From positions 1-42,006 of the forward strand of contig JANQNL010000075.1 of assembly GCA_028279585.1 (NCBI GenBank): a stretch of DNA of 42,006 bases, given 5' to 3'. Numbering within the stretch: the first letter of the stretch is position 1; each line of letters opens with the position of its first letter. The notes under the pieces are model-generated. The model had not been told where the DNA came from. It saw nothing but the letters and a program-made list of their open reading frames with translations, and made no database searches. This document shows positions 1 through 7,562 of the stretch, in pieces. Source of the DNA: Thermoplasmatota archaeon. Lineage in GTDB: Archaea; Thermoplasmatota; Penumbrarchaeia; JANQNL01. The position numbers and the translations under genes are program-made.

Positions 1-2
1 TA

Positions 3-170
3 GGGACTAGGTTCCTTGCTCTTGGTGATGTTCGTTTTATTGGCATAATTCAAACAGAATCAAGAGCACCTTTTAACCTTAACTGGCAAACTTGGGTTAG
101 ATGGATGAAATGGATGAAGAACGGACACGATACTACATACTACCGAGGGAGATGCTGCTGCAGGAGATGA
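3..170 (+). CDS. Possible C-terminal fragment of an unknown protein, cut by the window edge
   Basis: The frame is open from the first bases to a TGA at 168-170 and would give about 55 residues. The middle is rich in Trp and Lys (NWQTWVRWMKWMKNGH) and looks protein-like, but the last residues (RGRCCCRR) do not. An overlapping frame at 101-190 starts with ATG and reads MDEMDEERTRYY, which looks more natural at its end, so a frameshift near position 110 is possible. No family is recognised. The DNA is more AT-rich than most of the window. It may also be non-coding. Confidence 0.2.
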   Translation, partial: GTRFLALGDVRFIGIIQTESRAPFNLNWQTWVRWMKWMKNGHDTTYYRGRCCCRR

Positions 171-186
171 CGCGCGCGTCGTTGGG

Positions 187-490
187 TTAAGTTGTCTTTT
201 TCTTTCGTTCCTTAACATGTTTTGCCTTTTTCTGTAACAGCTTATCTCGGAACTCTTGCTCCTTCTTCATTTTGTAGATAATTATCGCAATGATGATGCC
301 AAGGACAATAGGAATGATGATAACCAATATACAGATCACATTCCAGACCCAAACATCTCCTTGACATCTGAAAAATCATCATCAGAGTCCTGTTGTGGTG
401 TTCCTTCAGCACCAACCACGCTCACCCCGCTACCACAAGCAGCATTGCGATGATCGCGACCGCGGTTGGTGCGTGACGGTGTGCTCGCAT
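187..490 (-). pseudogene. Small signal-peptide/single-membrane-segment protein gene broken by two frameshifts
   Basis: Read on the minus strand, an ATG at 490-488 follows a good ribosome site (GGAGG about 10 bases upstream) and starts a signal-peptide-like segment (MRAHRHAPTAVAIIAMLLVV). The frame hits TGA just after GGGG. With one base added it continues as SVVGAEGTPQQDSDDDF, an acidic linker. A second missing base after AAGGA restores a third segment with a strong membrane helix (VICILVIIIPIVLGIIIAII) and a basic tail ending RKKKTT before TAA at 189-187. The pieces form one sensible protein of about 100 residues: signal, acidic linker, membrane anchor, Lys/Arg tail. Both lesions look like one lost G next to a G run, so sequencing error is as likely as true decay. 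It lies 20 bases downstream of the membrane protein at 511-1095, probably in the same transcript. Confidence 0.55.
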
Positions 491-510
491 GTCAGGGGGC
501 CTCCGGGTTA

Positions 511-1095
511 TTAATCAACCCACCCTCTATCTTCTATCGTTATCTGTTGCCAACCATTGACAGCATAATACTCATCCATAGAGTAAAGCTGACCATCATT
601 TGCTGACTCAGAAACACTCCATATCTCAATAGCAGTATTATTCTCAATATCAGAATCAAGATATAGCCAGTAATCAGAACTATCTAGTGTCATCACCATG
701 AAGTTTCTCGATTCGTGAGTAAGATAAATGGTCATCGATGTTGAAGAAATTATATGCAACCCATAGAGATTATGATCACCTCGTTCGGTTGTTGTTAAGT
801 TATCATAATCTGGATGTGTATCATTTACTCTGATGATGGTCGCAGATCCCGATCCATTTAAAATGTCTAATTTATGCGTGAAACTTTCATAATCTGAATT
901 GAGGGGCAGAGCAATGGGGCATATGATCTCATACTGAGTATGTTCTTTCAATGTAATTTCAACCCGATATTCTGATTCTACCGGCGATTTCAGGTATAAA
1001 ATATATCCAAGAACTATAACTCCTACCAGACCAGCATTGACTAGTAAGATTATTATAGCAACAATGATGACTGCCTTCATAACCTTCTTATCCAT
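511..1095 (-). CDS. Membrane-anchored protein of unknown function
   Basis: This 194-residue protein has a short basic start, one long hydrophobic helix at about residues 7-36, and a soluble domain of about 155 residues probably outside the cell. The outer domain is rich in Ser, Thr, Asp, Tyr and Asn, with several N-x-S/T sites, as in archaeal surface proteins. No family is recognised. A TATA-like box at 1118-1129 on this strand sits 23-34 bases before the ATG, so the message is probably leaderless. The gene is markedly more AT-rich than genes from 1221 onward, which may mark accessory or acquired DNA. The broken small membrane-protein gene follows it. Confidence 0.7.
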   Translation of the reverse strand: MDKKVMKAVIIVAIIILLVNAGLVGVIVLGYILYLKSPVESEYRVEITLKEHTQYEIICPIALPLNSDYESFTHKLDILNGSGSATIIRVNDTHPDYDNLTTTERGDHNLYGLHIISSTSMTIYLTHESRNFMVMTLDSSDYWLYLDSDIENNTAIEIWSVSESANDGQLYSMDEYYAVNGWQQITIEDRGWVD

Positions 1096-1117
1096 CAGAC
1101 AAACAATTCCCCTACTC

Positions 1118-1129
1118 CCATATAAACAC
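1118..1129 (-). promoter_or_regulatory. TATA box for the 511-1095 gene
   Basis: On the minus strand this reads GTGTTTATATGG. It lies 23-34 bases before the ATG at 1095, the normal archaeal distance for a leaderless transcript. Confidence 0.45.
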
Positions 1130-1161
1130 TGTCAAGATTTCCAATCACCACTCAAGAAAGA

Positions 1162-1171
1162 CTATATTAAA
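1162..1171 (+). promoter_or_regulatory. TATA box for the epimerase gene
   Basis: CTATATTAAA lies about 50-59 bases before the ATG at 1221. This predicts transcription start near 1193 and a short leader holding the GGTGAT ribosome site at 1211-1216. Confidence 0.45.
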
Positions 1172-1220
1172 CCCCCATCCATTCCTCACACCACCACAAC
1201 CCTCTCCCAAGGTGATATGG

Positions 1221-2183
1221 ATGGACCTCTCAGGACGTAAGATAATCGTGACCGGTGGAGCCGGATTCATTGGCTCCCACCTGGTAGACAAGCTCATCGA
1301 CCTCGGAAACGAAGTGACCGTCATCGACAACCTCTCGGGCGGAAAGCGCGAGTTTCTGGAACAAGCCTTCGCCACCGGAAAGTGCGAGCTAATCGTCGAG
1401 GACCTCTTCACACACGAGGACCTCCCCAGCCTCTTCCAGGGCCACGATGCGGTCTTCCACCTGGCAGCAAACGCGGACGTCAAGCGCGGCGCAGAGGACA
1501 CGGGTATCGACCTGGAGCAGAATGTCCAGGTGACCCACAGGGTCCTCGATGCAACAAGGGCCGCTGGCATCAAGCTGTTCGTCTTTACATCCACATCCAC
1601 TGTCTACGGGAACGCGTCCGAGATCCCCACGCCAGAGGAGTACGGCCCATGTCTGCCGATATCCCTCTACGGAGCATCCAAGCTTGCGGCAGAAGGGTAC
1701 ATATCAGCGTTTGCAGACCTGTTCGAGATGGACGCGGTCCTATTCCGATTTGCAAACTGCGTAGGACCAAGGTCCACCCACGGCGTAACGTTCGACTTCG
1801 TCAATAAGCTCCGTGCCTCACCGAACAAGCTCGTCATCCTTGGGGACGGCAAGCAGAAGAAATCATACTTCCATGTTACAGATTGTATCGATGCCATCAT
1901 CTTCGGTGTTGTTCACAGGGAGAAGAAGGTAGAGGTCTTCAACGTCGGCTCCACAGACTACATCGACGTCACCACCGTCGGCGAGTGTGTCGTCGAGGCC
2001 ATGGGCCTTGAGAACGTCGAGTTCGAGTACACTGGGGGAACCCAGGGCGGTGCCGGATGGAAAGGCGACGTCAAGGTCATGCTCCTGGGCATCGACGGCC
2101 TTGCAGAGCGTGGATGGAGACCGAAGTACGACTCCCGCGACTCGGTCCTGGCAACAGCCAAGGACATAGTCGAGAACGGATGA
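1221..2183 (+). CDS. NAD-dependent sugar-nucleotide epimerase/dehydratase (GalE/RfbB type)
   Basis: This 320-residue extended short-chain dehydrogenase should convert an NDP-sugar by NAD-dependent oxidation/reduction, for surface-glycan precursors. The Rossmann dinucleotide motif GGAGFIG is at residues 12-18, the Asp that binds the adenosine ribose is in VIDNLSGG (about 36), the Ser/Thr cluster TSTSTVYG is at 123-130 and the catalytic Tyr150-xxx-Lys154 is in YGASK. Length is normal for UDP-glucose 4-epimerase-like enzymes. I chose the ATG at 1221 over a GTG at 1212 because GGTGAT at 1211-1216 is an ideal ribosome site for it. The exact sugar cannot be read from sequence. It is followed after one base by the UPF0235 gene, so the two are co-transcribed. 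Confidence 0.88.
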   Translation: MDLSGRKIIVTGGAGFIGSHLVDKLIDLGNEVTVIDNLSGGKREFLEQAFATGKCELIVEDLFTHEDLPSLFQGHDAVFHLAANADVKRGAEDTGIDLEQNVQVTHRVLDATRAAGIKLFVFTSTSTVYGNASEIPTPEEYGPCLPISLYGASKLAAEGYISAFADLFEMDAVLFRFANCVGPRSTHGVTFDFVNKLRASPNKLVILGDGKQKKSYFHVTDCIDAIIFGVVHREKKVEVFNVGSTDYIDVTTVGECVVEAMGLENVEFEYTGGTQGGAGWKGDVKVMLLGIDGLAERGWRPKYDSRDSVLATAKDIVENG

Positions 2184-2184
2184 T

Positions 2185-2499
2185 ATGAGCGATCTTCCCG
2201 AGGGGCTCCTCACCCCCACAGACAATGGCGTCCTTTTACAGCTTCACGTCAAGCCAGGAGCGAAGCGGACGGAAGTGGGGGAAGTGGACCAGTGGCGAAA
2301 GGCCCTCTCGATCGCTGTGAAAGCACCCCCGCAAAAAGGAGCTGCAAACATTGAGGTTGCAGCATTCCTCAAAGAATTCTTCAACGCCGACAGCGTCACT
2401 ATCACTAAAGGTCAAACCTCACACGACAAGACCGTCCTCCTCGAAGGTCTGGACCTGGACAGCGCCGCAGCTATCCTTGCAGAAAAGATAAGGTCCTAA
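2185..2499 (+). CDS. UPF0235 (DUF167, YggU-like) protein
   Basis: This 104-residue protein has the family landmarks: VKPGAKRTEV at residues 22-31 and the PPQKGAANIEV segment at about 49-59, followed by the K-G-x-x-S-x-x-K region (TKGQTSHDK) near 79-87. It is a small widespread alpha/beta family without an established biochemical role. It starts one base after the epimerase stop. Its stop codon overlaps the stop of the convergent gene at 2496 by four bases. Family assignment is firm; function is unknown. Confidence 0.85.
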   Translation: MSDLPEGLLTPTDNGVLLQLHVKPGAKRTEVGEVDQWRKALSIAVKAPPQKGAANIEVAAFLKEFFNADSVTITKGQTSHDKTVLLEGLDLDSAAAILAEKIRS

Positions 2500-2714
2500 C
2501 CTATTATGAAAAGAACGATCGTAATAATGAACGCGATGAAAGCTATGGCCGAGATAAGGAACGAAAGGTGGATGTGTGGTCCCATCTCCTCATCATTGTA
2601 GGCGCCGATAGGCCCCTTTGTCTTGATGGTATCGATGATCCTTGGAATTGAGAACTGTGGGATCTCGTCGCCGACCCCTTCGTCCTCTGTTTCCACTTCT
2701 TCGTCTTCAGCCAT
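2496..2714 (-). CDS. Small tail-anchored membrane protein, possible Sec61-beta (SecG) translocon subunit
   Basis: This 72-residue protein has a very acidic N terminus (residues 2-17), a polar middle, and one C-terminal hydrophobic helix (about 50-71) ending almost at the stop codon, so it is tail-anchored. The segment before the helix (AYNDEEMGPHIHLSF) resembles the archaeal Sec61-beta signature of Y-x-x-E-E-x-G-x-x-I just before a single helix. If correct, it would help line the SecYE channel. The similarity is short and the acidic extension is unusual, so an unrelated small membrane protein is possible. A TATA-like stretch lies near 2743-2755. Confidence 0.5.
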   Translation of the reverse strand: MAEDEEVETEDEGVGDEIPQFSIPRIIDTIKTKGPIGAYNDEEMGPHIHLSFLISAIAFIAFIITIVLFIIG

Positions 2715-2771
2715 ATTACCAAGCTCCTAATCCGTGGTTCTATATGTAAAGATTTCTGTAAATGCTTGACA

Positions 2772-3494
2772 TCAGAGCTTTGTTGGACCAATGAACTCGC
2801 TGTCGTGTGAGAAGATGAACTCATCTCCTATCTTCTTGATCTTCCGAAGAGATCGAAGTGCAGCCACAGGATCGTGGAGCACACCGACGATGATGTCACG
2901 CTCCAGGTTCGTCTTTGTGGGGGCAACGTCACCGCAGTAGACTATGGTTCTTTCCCCCCACTTTATAATGACGGACTGATGCCCTGGGGTGTGCCCGGGT
3001 GTTGGTATCACGGATACGCCATCAACGATGTCTGCCTCTCCGTCCAGTCCCACGAACCTGCAGTTGGTGAACGAGGACTTCATGTAACCGCTCTTCTGGA
3101 ACCTATCTGGCCAGTGGGCGTACCTGATCTCTTCCTCCTGGACATAGAACTTGGCAAGCGGGAACAATGGGTTGTTCGATGCATGGTCCACATGCAGATG
3201 GGTGTTGATGACCATCCGGATGTCCTTTGGTTCGTATCCTGCCTCTGCAAGTGAGTTCAGAAGCGTGTCCTTCCCATCCTCTCCGTGGTCGAGGTTGTAG
3301 TACTTCGCAACCTCTTCTGGTGGATTGCCGATACCGGTATCCACAAGGATGGGTCCGTCGTCGGTCTCGATGAGCAGAGGCTTCAGCAGTGCATGGTATG
3401 GAGTACCATAGTTCTTCACTGACATGTACAGGATGATGCCCATGTCCGCGCCGAAGCTTCCGTCCCTGAGGACCACGACGTTGTTGACGGCCAT
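2772..3494 (-). CDS. Metallo-beta-lactamase-fold hydrolase (lactonase-like)
   Basis: This 240-residue protein has the full dinuclear metal site of the lactonase/glyoxalase II superfamily: HLHVDH at residues 99-104 (His99, His101, Asp103, His104), His168 or His172 in TPGHTPGHQS, Asp189 in YCGD and His230 near the end (FSHD). The N-terminal half also has the VDTGIG turn (51-56). The overall order resembles AiiA/AttM-type N-acyl homoserine lactonases, but substrate prediction in this superfamily is unreliable. It begins directly after the stop of the upstream oxidoreductase (no gap), so the two form an operon and may act in one redox or detoxification path. No signal peptide is seen, so it is probably cytoplasmic. 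Confidence 0.85.
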   Translation of the reverse strand: MAVNNVVVLRDGSFGADMGIILYMSVKNYGTPYHALLKPLLIETDDGPILVDTGIGNPPEEVAKYYNLDHGEDGKDTLLNSLAEAGYEPKDIRMVINTHLHVDHASNNPLFPLAKFYVQEEEIRYAHWPDRFQKSGYMKSSFTNCRFVGLDGEADIVDGVSVIPTPGHTPGHQSVIIKWGERTIVYCGDVAPTKTNLERDIIVGVLHDPVAALRSLRKIKKIGDEFIFSHDSEFIGPTKL

Positions 3495-4910
3495 TTACTT
3501 GACCTCACACTCTGGATGGATGACGCGCTTGCATTCCCTCTGGGGGAGGCGCAGCCTCTTGAGACCGATCTCTGCAAGCTGTGAGATGTTGTCGAACATC
3601 TCCGAAACTGGTGGATTGTAAGCGAACTCTGCGTCGTAGAGGTCATACAGGGTCATCTTGCCGTGGATGGCAAGCGCGAAGATGTTGACCCTCCATGTCG
3701 CACCCTGGTTCCCGATGGCCTGGCATCCAAGGATGCGAGCGTCCTTCTTATCGACGATGGCCCGGAGTATGAGCTCGTCATTGTGTGGCATAAAGTGCGG
3801 CTTTATTACAGCCTTGACCTGGATGGCAGTAGCATCGAACCCTGCCTCCTGTGCCTCGGACAGCATCATCCCGGTGGACGCGATCTCCTGCTTCCCGATC
3901 TTTGTCACGAAAGTATTGATGGCTCCAGGATAGCAGGTGTTACCACCAGCAGCATTTATCCCAGCTGAAATTCCCTGTCTGTAGGCGGAGGTAGCGAGCT
4001 GCATCGTCATTCCTTCCTCGGTGATCCTTGAGAAGGTCTGGACCAGGTCACCAACGGCGTAGATTCCCTTGATGGATGTCTCCATCCTGTTATCTGTGAC
4101 GACAGCTCCGTAATTGATCTCGCATCCAGCCATCTCGGCAAGAGTAAGGTCTGGCTTCATACCGACTGCCATGACGACGATGTCGCATGGGATCTCCTCA
4201 CCGTCGATGGTGACGGACTCGACCTTGTCCCCACCATTGACGCTGTCGATACCCTTGCCGAACAGAACCCTGATGCCCTCTTCTTCGAGGTTCTTCACCA
4301 CGAACTCGCCCATCTGTGGGTCGAGGTTCCTTGGGAACGGAGGAGCGGTCCTTTTGGTGACAGCGACACCAAGTCCCTGTCTTCGAAGACCGATAGCGAC
4401 CTCCAACCCGATAGCTCCACCACCGACCACGATTGCATACTTCTTCTCGGAAGCCTGGGCAGCATCCAGAAGCGCCTGGCTGTCTGTAGGGTCGGACACG
4501 AAATGAATGCCCTTGCCCTCGAACTCCTTTGCTCCAGGGATGGGCAGGTTAATTGGATATGCACCTGTGGCCAGGATCAATGAATCATACTTGAACTCCT
4601 TCTCCTCACCGGTGGTATGGTCTGTGCACTTGACGATCTTGGCCTCTGCGTCCACGGCCGTAACTTCGTGCTGGAGGAACTTCTGGATCCTATTGCCCTT
4701 GAGCGGGACCTCATGCTTGATGTGATCGAAGTCCTCGACCTCTCCCTCGATGACGAAGGGGAGTCCACAGGGGGAATACATGTCGAAGTCACGCCTCTCC
4801 AAAATGGTGACGTTGGCCTTCCTATTGAAGTTTAAAGCGTTCTTGGATGCATAGAGGCCGCCGGCCCCCAGTCCTACGATGATGATCTCCATGGGCTCAC
4901 TGTCTTGCAT
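3495..4910 (-). CDS. FAD/NAD(P)-dependent disulfide reductase, CoA-disulfide reductase / NADH oxidase type
   Basis: This 471-residue flavoprotein belongs to the single-cysteine branch of the pyridine nucleotide-disulfide reductases (CoA-disulfide reductase, NADH oxidase or peroxidase, persulfide reductase). The FAD site is VGLGAGGLYAS at residues 12-22. The redox cysteine is Cys48 in SPCGLPF, the family hallmark. The second dinucleotide site is VVGGGAIGLE near 162-171, and the FAD closing motif is IYAVGDLV near 284-291. The C-terminal dimerisation domain is present. A second ATG six codons downstream could be used. It is the first gene of an operon with the metallo-beta-lactamase-like protein. 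The C terminus carries two extra Cys residues (ECKRVIHPEC), a possible metal or second redox site. Confidence 0.87.
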   Translation of the reverse strand: MQDSEPMEIIIVGLGAGGLYASKNALNFNRKANVTILERRDFDMYSPCGLPFVIEGEVEDFDHIKHEVPLKGNRIQKFLQHEVTAVDAEAKIVKCTDHTTGEEKEFKYDSLILATGAYPINLPIPGAKEFEGKGIHFVSDPTDSQALLDAAQASEKKYAIVVGGGAIGLEVAIGLRRQGLGVAVTKRTAPPFPRNLDPQMGEFVVKNLEEEGIRVLFGKGIDSVNGGDKVESVTIDGEEIPCDIVVMAVGMKPDLTLAEMAGCEINYGAVVTDNRMETSIKGIYAVGDLVQTFSRITEEGMTMQLATSAYRQGISAGINAAGGNTCYPGAINTFVTKIGKQEIASTGMMLSEAQEAGFDATAIQVKAVIKPHFMPHNDELILRAIVDKKDARILGCQAIGNQGATWRVNIFALAIHGKMTLYDLYDAEFAYNPPVSEMFDNISQLAEIGLKRLRLPQRECKRVIHPECEVK

Positions 4911-4964
4911 TGTATCTACCGCCCGGGCCCGATGGCCCTTTGTTTCGAGTCCGAGAATGTCAAT

Positions 4965-4978
4965 GGGTTTAAAAAAGG
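4965..4978 (-). promoter_or_regulatory. Possible TATA box for the oxidoreductase operon
   Basis: The minus strand reads CCTTTTTTAAACCC, 55-68 bases before the ATG at 4910. It is the only AT-rich box in this 128-base divergent gap apart from a weak GCATTTACATC at 5007-5017 facing the other way. Confidence 0.35.
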
Positions 4979-5038
4979 CTCGCCGCCCTCGTATTCAGCA
5001 CCAAAGCATTTACATCCCCTCTGCTCTATCTCAACCCG

Positions 5039-5476
5039 ATGGGCGGTATCAGCTTTCTCGAACTGATCATGGAGTGGAACAATCCCAAACCCATAGGCAC
5101 CATTGAACTAGGTGGGGCCAGACCGAAACCGCAGAAACCAGTCCTCGTCATTATCCTCTTTGTCCTAGCATCCCTAATCATGATAGCGCCGTTCATCATC
5201 CTGGCCTTCATCCTTCCAGAACCGTTCTGCTTCATAGTCATCCTCGTCTTCGAGCTTATCTACTTACCACTAGGGTATTTCGTAAGACCAAAACCAAGGA
5301 TGGACAACTTGGGCCTATTCGGACCCTTCATAGGAAATCCATTCCGATACTCTGACGACCTCAACAGGATGCTCCTCAGCTGGATGATAATGCTGTTCCC
5401 AGGCAGGCTCGTCGCTATATGGTTTGTCGATTTCTTTCGAATGCTGTATCTTCTTGCTACGAAGAGGTACTATTAG
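5039..5476 (+). CDS. Small polytopic membrane protein of unknown function
   Basis: This 145-residue protein starts with a polar segment rich in Pro and Lys (about 1-33), followed by two closely spaced hydrophobic helices (about 34-58 and 63-80) and a third near 110-130. The loop after the second helix is PKPRMDNLGLFGPFIGNPF. No family is recognised. The ATG was chosen because no ribosome site precedes it but a weak TATA-like GCATTTACATC lies 22-32 bases upstream, which suits a leaderless message. Its stop overlaps the stop of the convergent secretion ATPase gene by four bases. Confidence 0.65.
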   Translation: MGGISFLELIMEWNNPKPIGTIELGGARPKPQKPVLVIILFVLASLIMIAPFIILAFILPEPFCFIVILVFELIYLPLGYFVRPKPRMDNLGLFGPFIGNPFRYSDDLNRMLLSWMIMLFPGRLVAIWFVDFFRMLYLLATKRYY

Positions 5477-7287
5477 ATCTGGACTTCTGCGGAAGCGTAT
5501 TCCTCGAGCTCCCTGCGGATCCTCTCAACAACTGGTCCGGAGTCCCTGTAGTACTCATTGACGAGCGTAGCCAGCTGGACGTGGCCCCAATCCTTCTCCC
5601 TCTCGCCCCTCTTGACCTCATCTTCCCACTTGCCTTTGGTCTGGACCATCCACTCGATGACGTCCTGCCTCTGCTTGAGCTCAACCATGACCTCCTCGGC
5701 CGTCATGTTTTCAAGGTCCATGATCTTCTCATACAGCTTGGAATGGCCAGAGTACCTGAACTCGTCCCTTGCAGGGATCCACTTGTAGATGGAGTTGGCA
5801 ACGATCTCGGAGGTCGTAGGCTCGATACCGATGATCTCTGCAAGCTCCTTGATACGTCTGGTCCTTCTGTTCTTGACCTTCACCTGTGCCTGTAGCAACA
5901 CAAGGTTCAGACCAAGGATAAGGATACGTGGAATGTTAATTGGAGGGTTCTCAAGACGATGGATGATAGAAGCGACAGAGTCTGCGTGAATGGTTGCGTA
6001 GGTGATCTGGCCTGTGGCCATAGCCTGGAAAACAGCCATGGTCTCCTTACCTCGCACCTCCCCCACGAGCATATACTCGGGGCGCTGACGTAGAGCAGCT
6101 ACCAGCAGCGCATACATGTCGATGTTCATTCCCGCCTCGCCCTCGGACTTCTTCTCACGGGTCAAGCCTGCGACCCAGTTCTCATGGGGCAGGTTCATCT
6201 CACGCGTATCCTCGATGGTGATGACCTTCGCAGATGGCGGGATGAAATGCGAGATAGCGTTCAGGGTCGTCGTCTTACCCGACGCCGTTCCGCCGGAGAT
6301 CAGCATGGACTCGCCATACTGGACAGCTAACCATAGATGCGCAGCCATCTCTTTCGATAGCGTACGCCAACCAACAAGGTTGGCCATGGTCAGCGGATCC
6401 TCTTTGAACTTCCTGATAGTGAACGACGTACCACGGGTGGTAACGATGTAACCGAACGTCTCGTTCAGCCTGGAACCGTCGGGAAGTGTTGCGTCCAACA
6501 CAGGATGCGCAATGGAGATGGACTTGTTCGACCTCTGTGCCAGGTTGATGGCGAACTGGTCGAGCTCATCAGAGTCATACCAGACAACGGATGTCTTGAT
6601 GTTCTTGAACTCTCGGTGGAACACGTAGATAGGAACGCCAGTCCCGTCACACGAAACGTCCTCAAGCTGGCCGTCCTCCATCATGATGGTGATGAGGTCG
6701 TAGCCCAGGAACTTCCTGTAGCAGTAGTAGAACAACCTCTCGATGGATGCAGGCTCGAGCTTGTAACCGTTGGAGATGAGGATCTCCTTGATGAGCAGCT
6801 TCAACCGACGTGCCTGCTCATCCTTCTCCTCGATATCGTCCTTGTAGAAGTCCACTGTATCGATGATGGCGTCCACAAGGAACTTGTAAAGTTTCTTCTC
6901 CTTGCCGTCGAGTTCTGGCTCGATGGCTTCGTAGACATACTCTCTGGTCTTGGTGTAGACCTTGATCCTGACATATGAATATGGTGGATGGACAGGGTAG
7001 AACTGGACCTGCTCCCAGCCTGGATCTTTCAGCTCGACGATCTTGGTGATCCCCATGCCCTCCATGGCCTCGGCGGTCTTTGCTCGCCTTCTGAACCTGG
7101 GCTTGGCGAAGTCCTCTTCCTCACCCTTCTTTGCAGGCTTTTTTCCATCGGTGGTTGCGGGTACATCGGCGCCCGTAGCTGGTGGAAGTGCCCTTCGTGC
7201 CACTGTTGGCATGTACTCCTCACCGTCGGACTTTGTTACCTTCTTCTTCTTTTTCGACTTGGCGCCCATGTGTTCAGCCCCTGTCAT
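5473..7287 (-). CDS. Archaeal type II/IV secretion system ATPase (TadA/GspE/PilB family)
   Basis: This is a cytoplasmic hexameric ATPase that powers assembly of type IV pili or related surface fibres. Counting from the ATG at 7287 (604 residues), the N terminus is a Lys-rich, low-complexity stretch, followed by an N-terminal domain (about 90-300). The RecA-like core has Walker A GGTASGKT at 332-339, an Asp box ITIEDT near 356-361, the Walker B region YMLVGEVRG at 405-413 and the His box ATIHADS at 431-437. A TTG at 7296 and an ATG at 7269 are alternative starts. The usual membrane partner (TadC/FlaJ) is not next door on either side, so it is an orphan here. A pilin-like N terminus occurs on the giant protein at 34106, a possible client. 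Confidence 0.9.
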   Translation of the reverse strand: MTGAEHMGAKSKKKKKVTKSDGEEYMPTVARRALPPATGADVPATTDGKKPAKKGEEEDFAKPRFRRRAKTAEAMEGMGITKIVELKDPGWEQVQFYPVHPPYSYVRIKVYTKTREYVYEAIEPELDGKEKKLYKFLVDAIIDTVDFYKDDIEEKDEQARRLKLLIKEILISNGYKLEPASIERLFYYCYRKFLGYDLITIMMEDGQLEDVSCDGTGVPIYVFHREFKNIKTSVVWYDSDELDQFAINLAQRSNKSISIAHPVLDATLPDGSRLNETFGYIVTTRGTSFTIRKFKEDPLTMANLVGWRTLSKEMAAHLWLAVQYGESMLISGGTASGKTTTLNAISHFIPPSAKVITIEDTREMNLPHENWVAGLTREKKSEGEAGMNIDMYALLVAALRQRPEYMLVGEVRGKETMAVFQAMATGQITYATIHADSVASIIHRLENPPINIPRILILGLNLVLLQAQVKVKNRRTRRIKELAEIIGIEPTTSEIVANSIYKWIPARDEFRYSGHSKLYEKIMDLENMTAEEVMVELKQRQDVIEWMVQTKGKWEDEVKRGEREKDWGHVQLATLVNEYYRDSGPVVERIRRELEEYASAEVQI

Positions 7288-7357
7288 TTCGACCAATAGA
7301 ACGTGCGTTCGAACGGCTACTGAAAGTGTCCATTCTCCCGCGAACGAAAGGATGCCC

Positions 7358-7369
7358 TTTTAAGTATAA
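7358..7369 (-). promoter_or_regulatory. TATA box for the secretion ATPase
   Basis: The minus strand reads TTATACTTAAAA, about 70 bases before the ATG at 7287, predicting a leader of about 50 bases. Confidence 0.4.
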
Positions 7370-7465
7370 GTAATTTATCGGATTCATACATACGCCAGAC
7401 GTGTAACTTTTTCATGACCTGGACCTCCCTCAACGGTGCTACAATCTGCTGGATGTACGGATAAA

Positions 7466-7474
7466 ATATTAAAT
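7466..7474 (+). promoter_or_regulatory. TATA box for the FG-GAP surface protein
   Basis: ATATTAAAT within an AT-rich run at 7461-7476 is the clear box A in this divergent 275-base gap. Transcription should begin near 7497. The leader carries AGGTGATC at 7553-7560, the ribosome site two bases before the ATG at 7563. Confidence 0.5.
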
Positions 7475-7562
7475 ACGATGTACCGGTGTATCAGTGGGAG
7501 ACAGCGTAGTACACACCAGTTCTGGCAGTGGAAACTACGCATACCCTTGATCAGGTGATCGC

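Noticed and set aside
256..453. A 65-codon plus-strand frame at the left edge
   Set aside because: It is antisense to the frameshifted membrane-protein gene, which has a signal peptide, helix and ribosome site, and its own translation is a low-complexity Asp/Asn/Ser mix.
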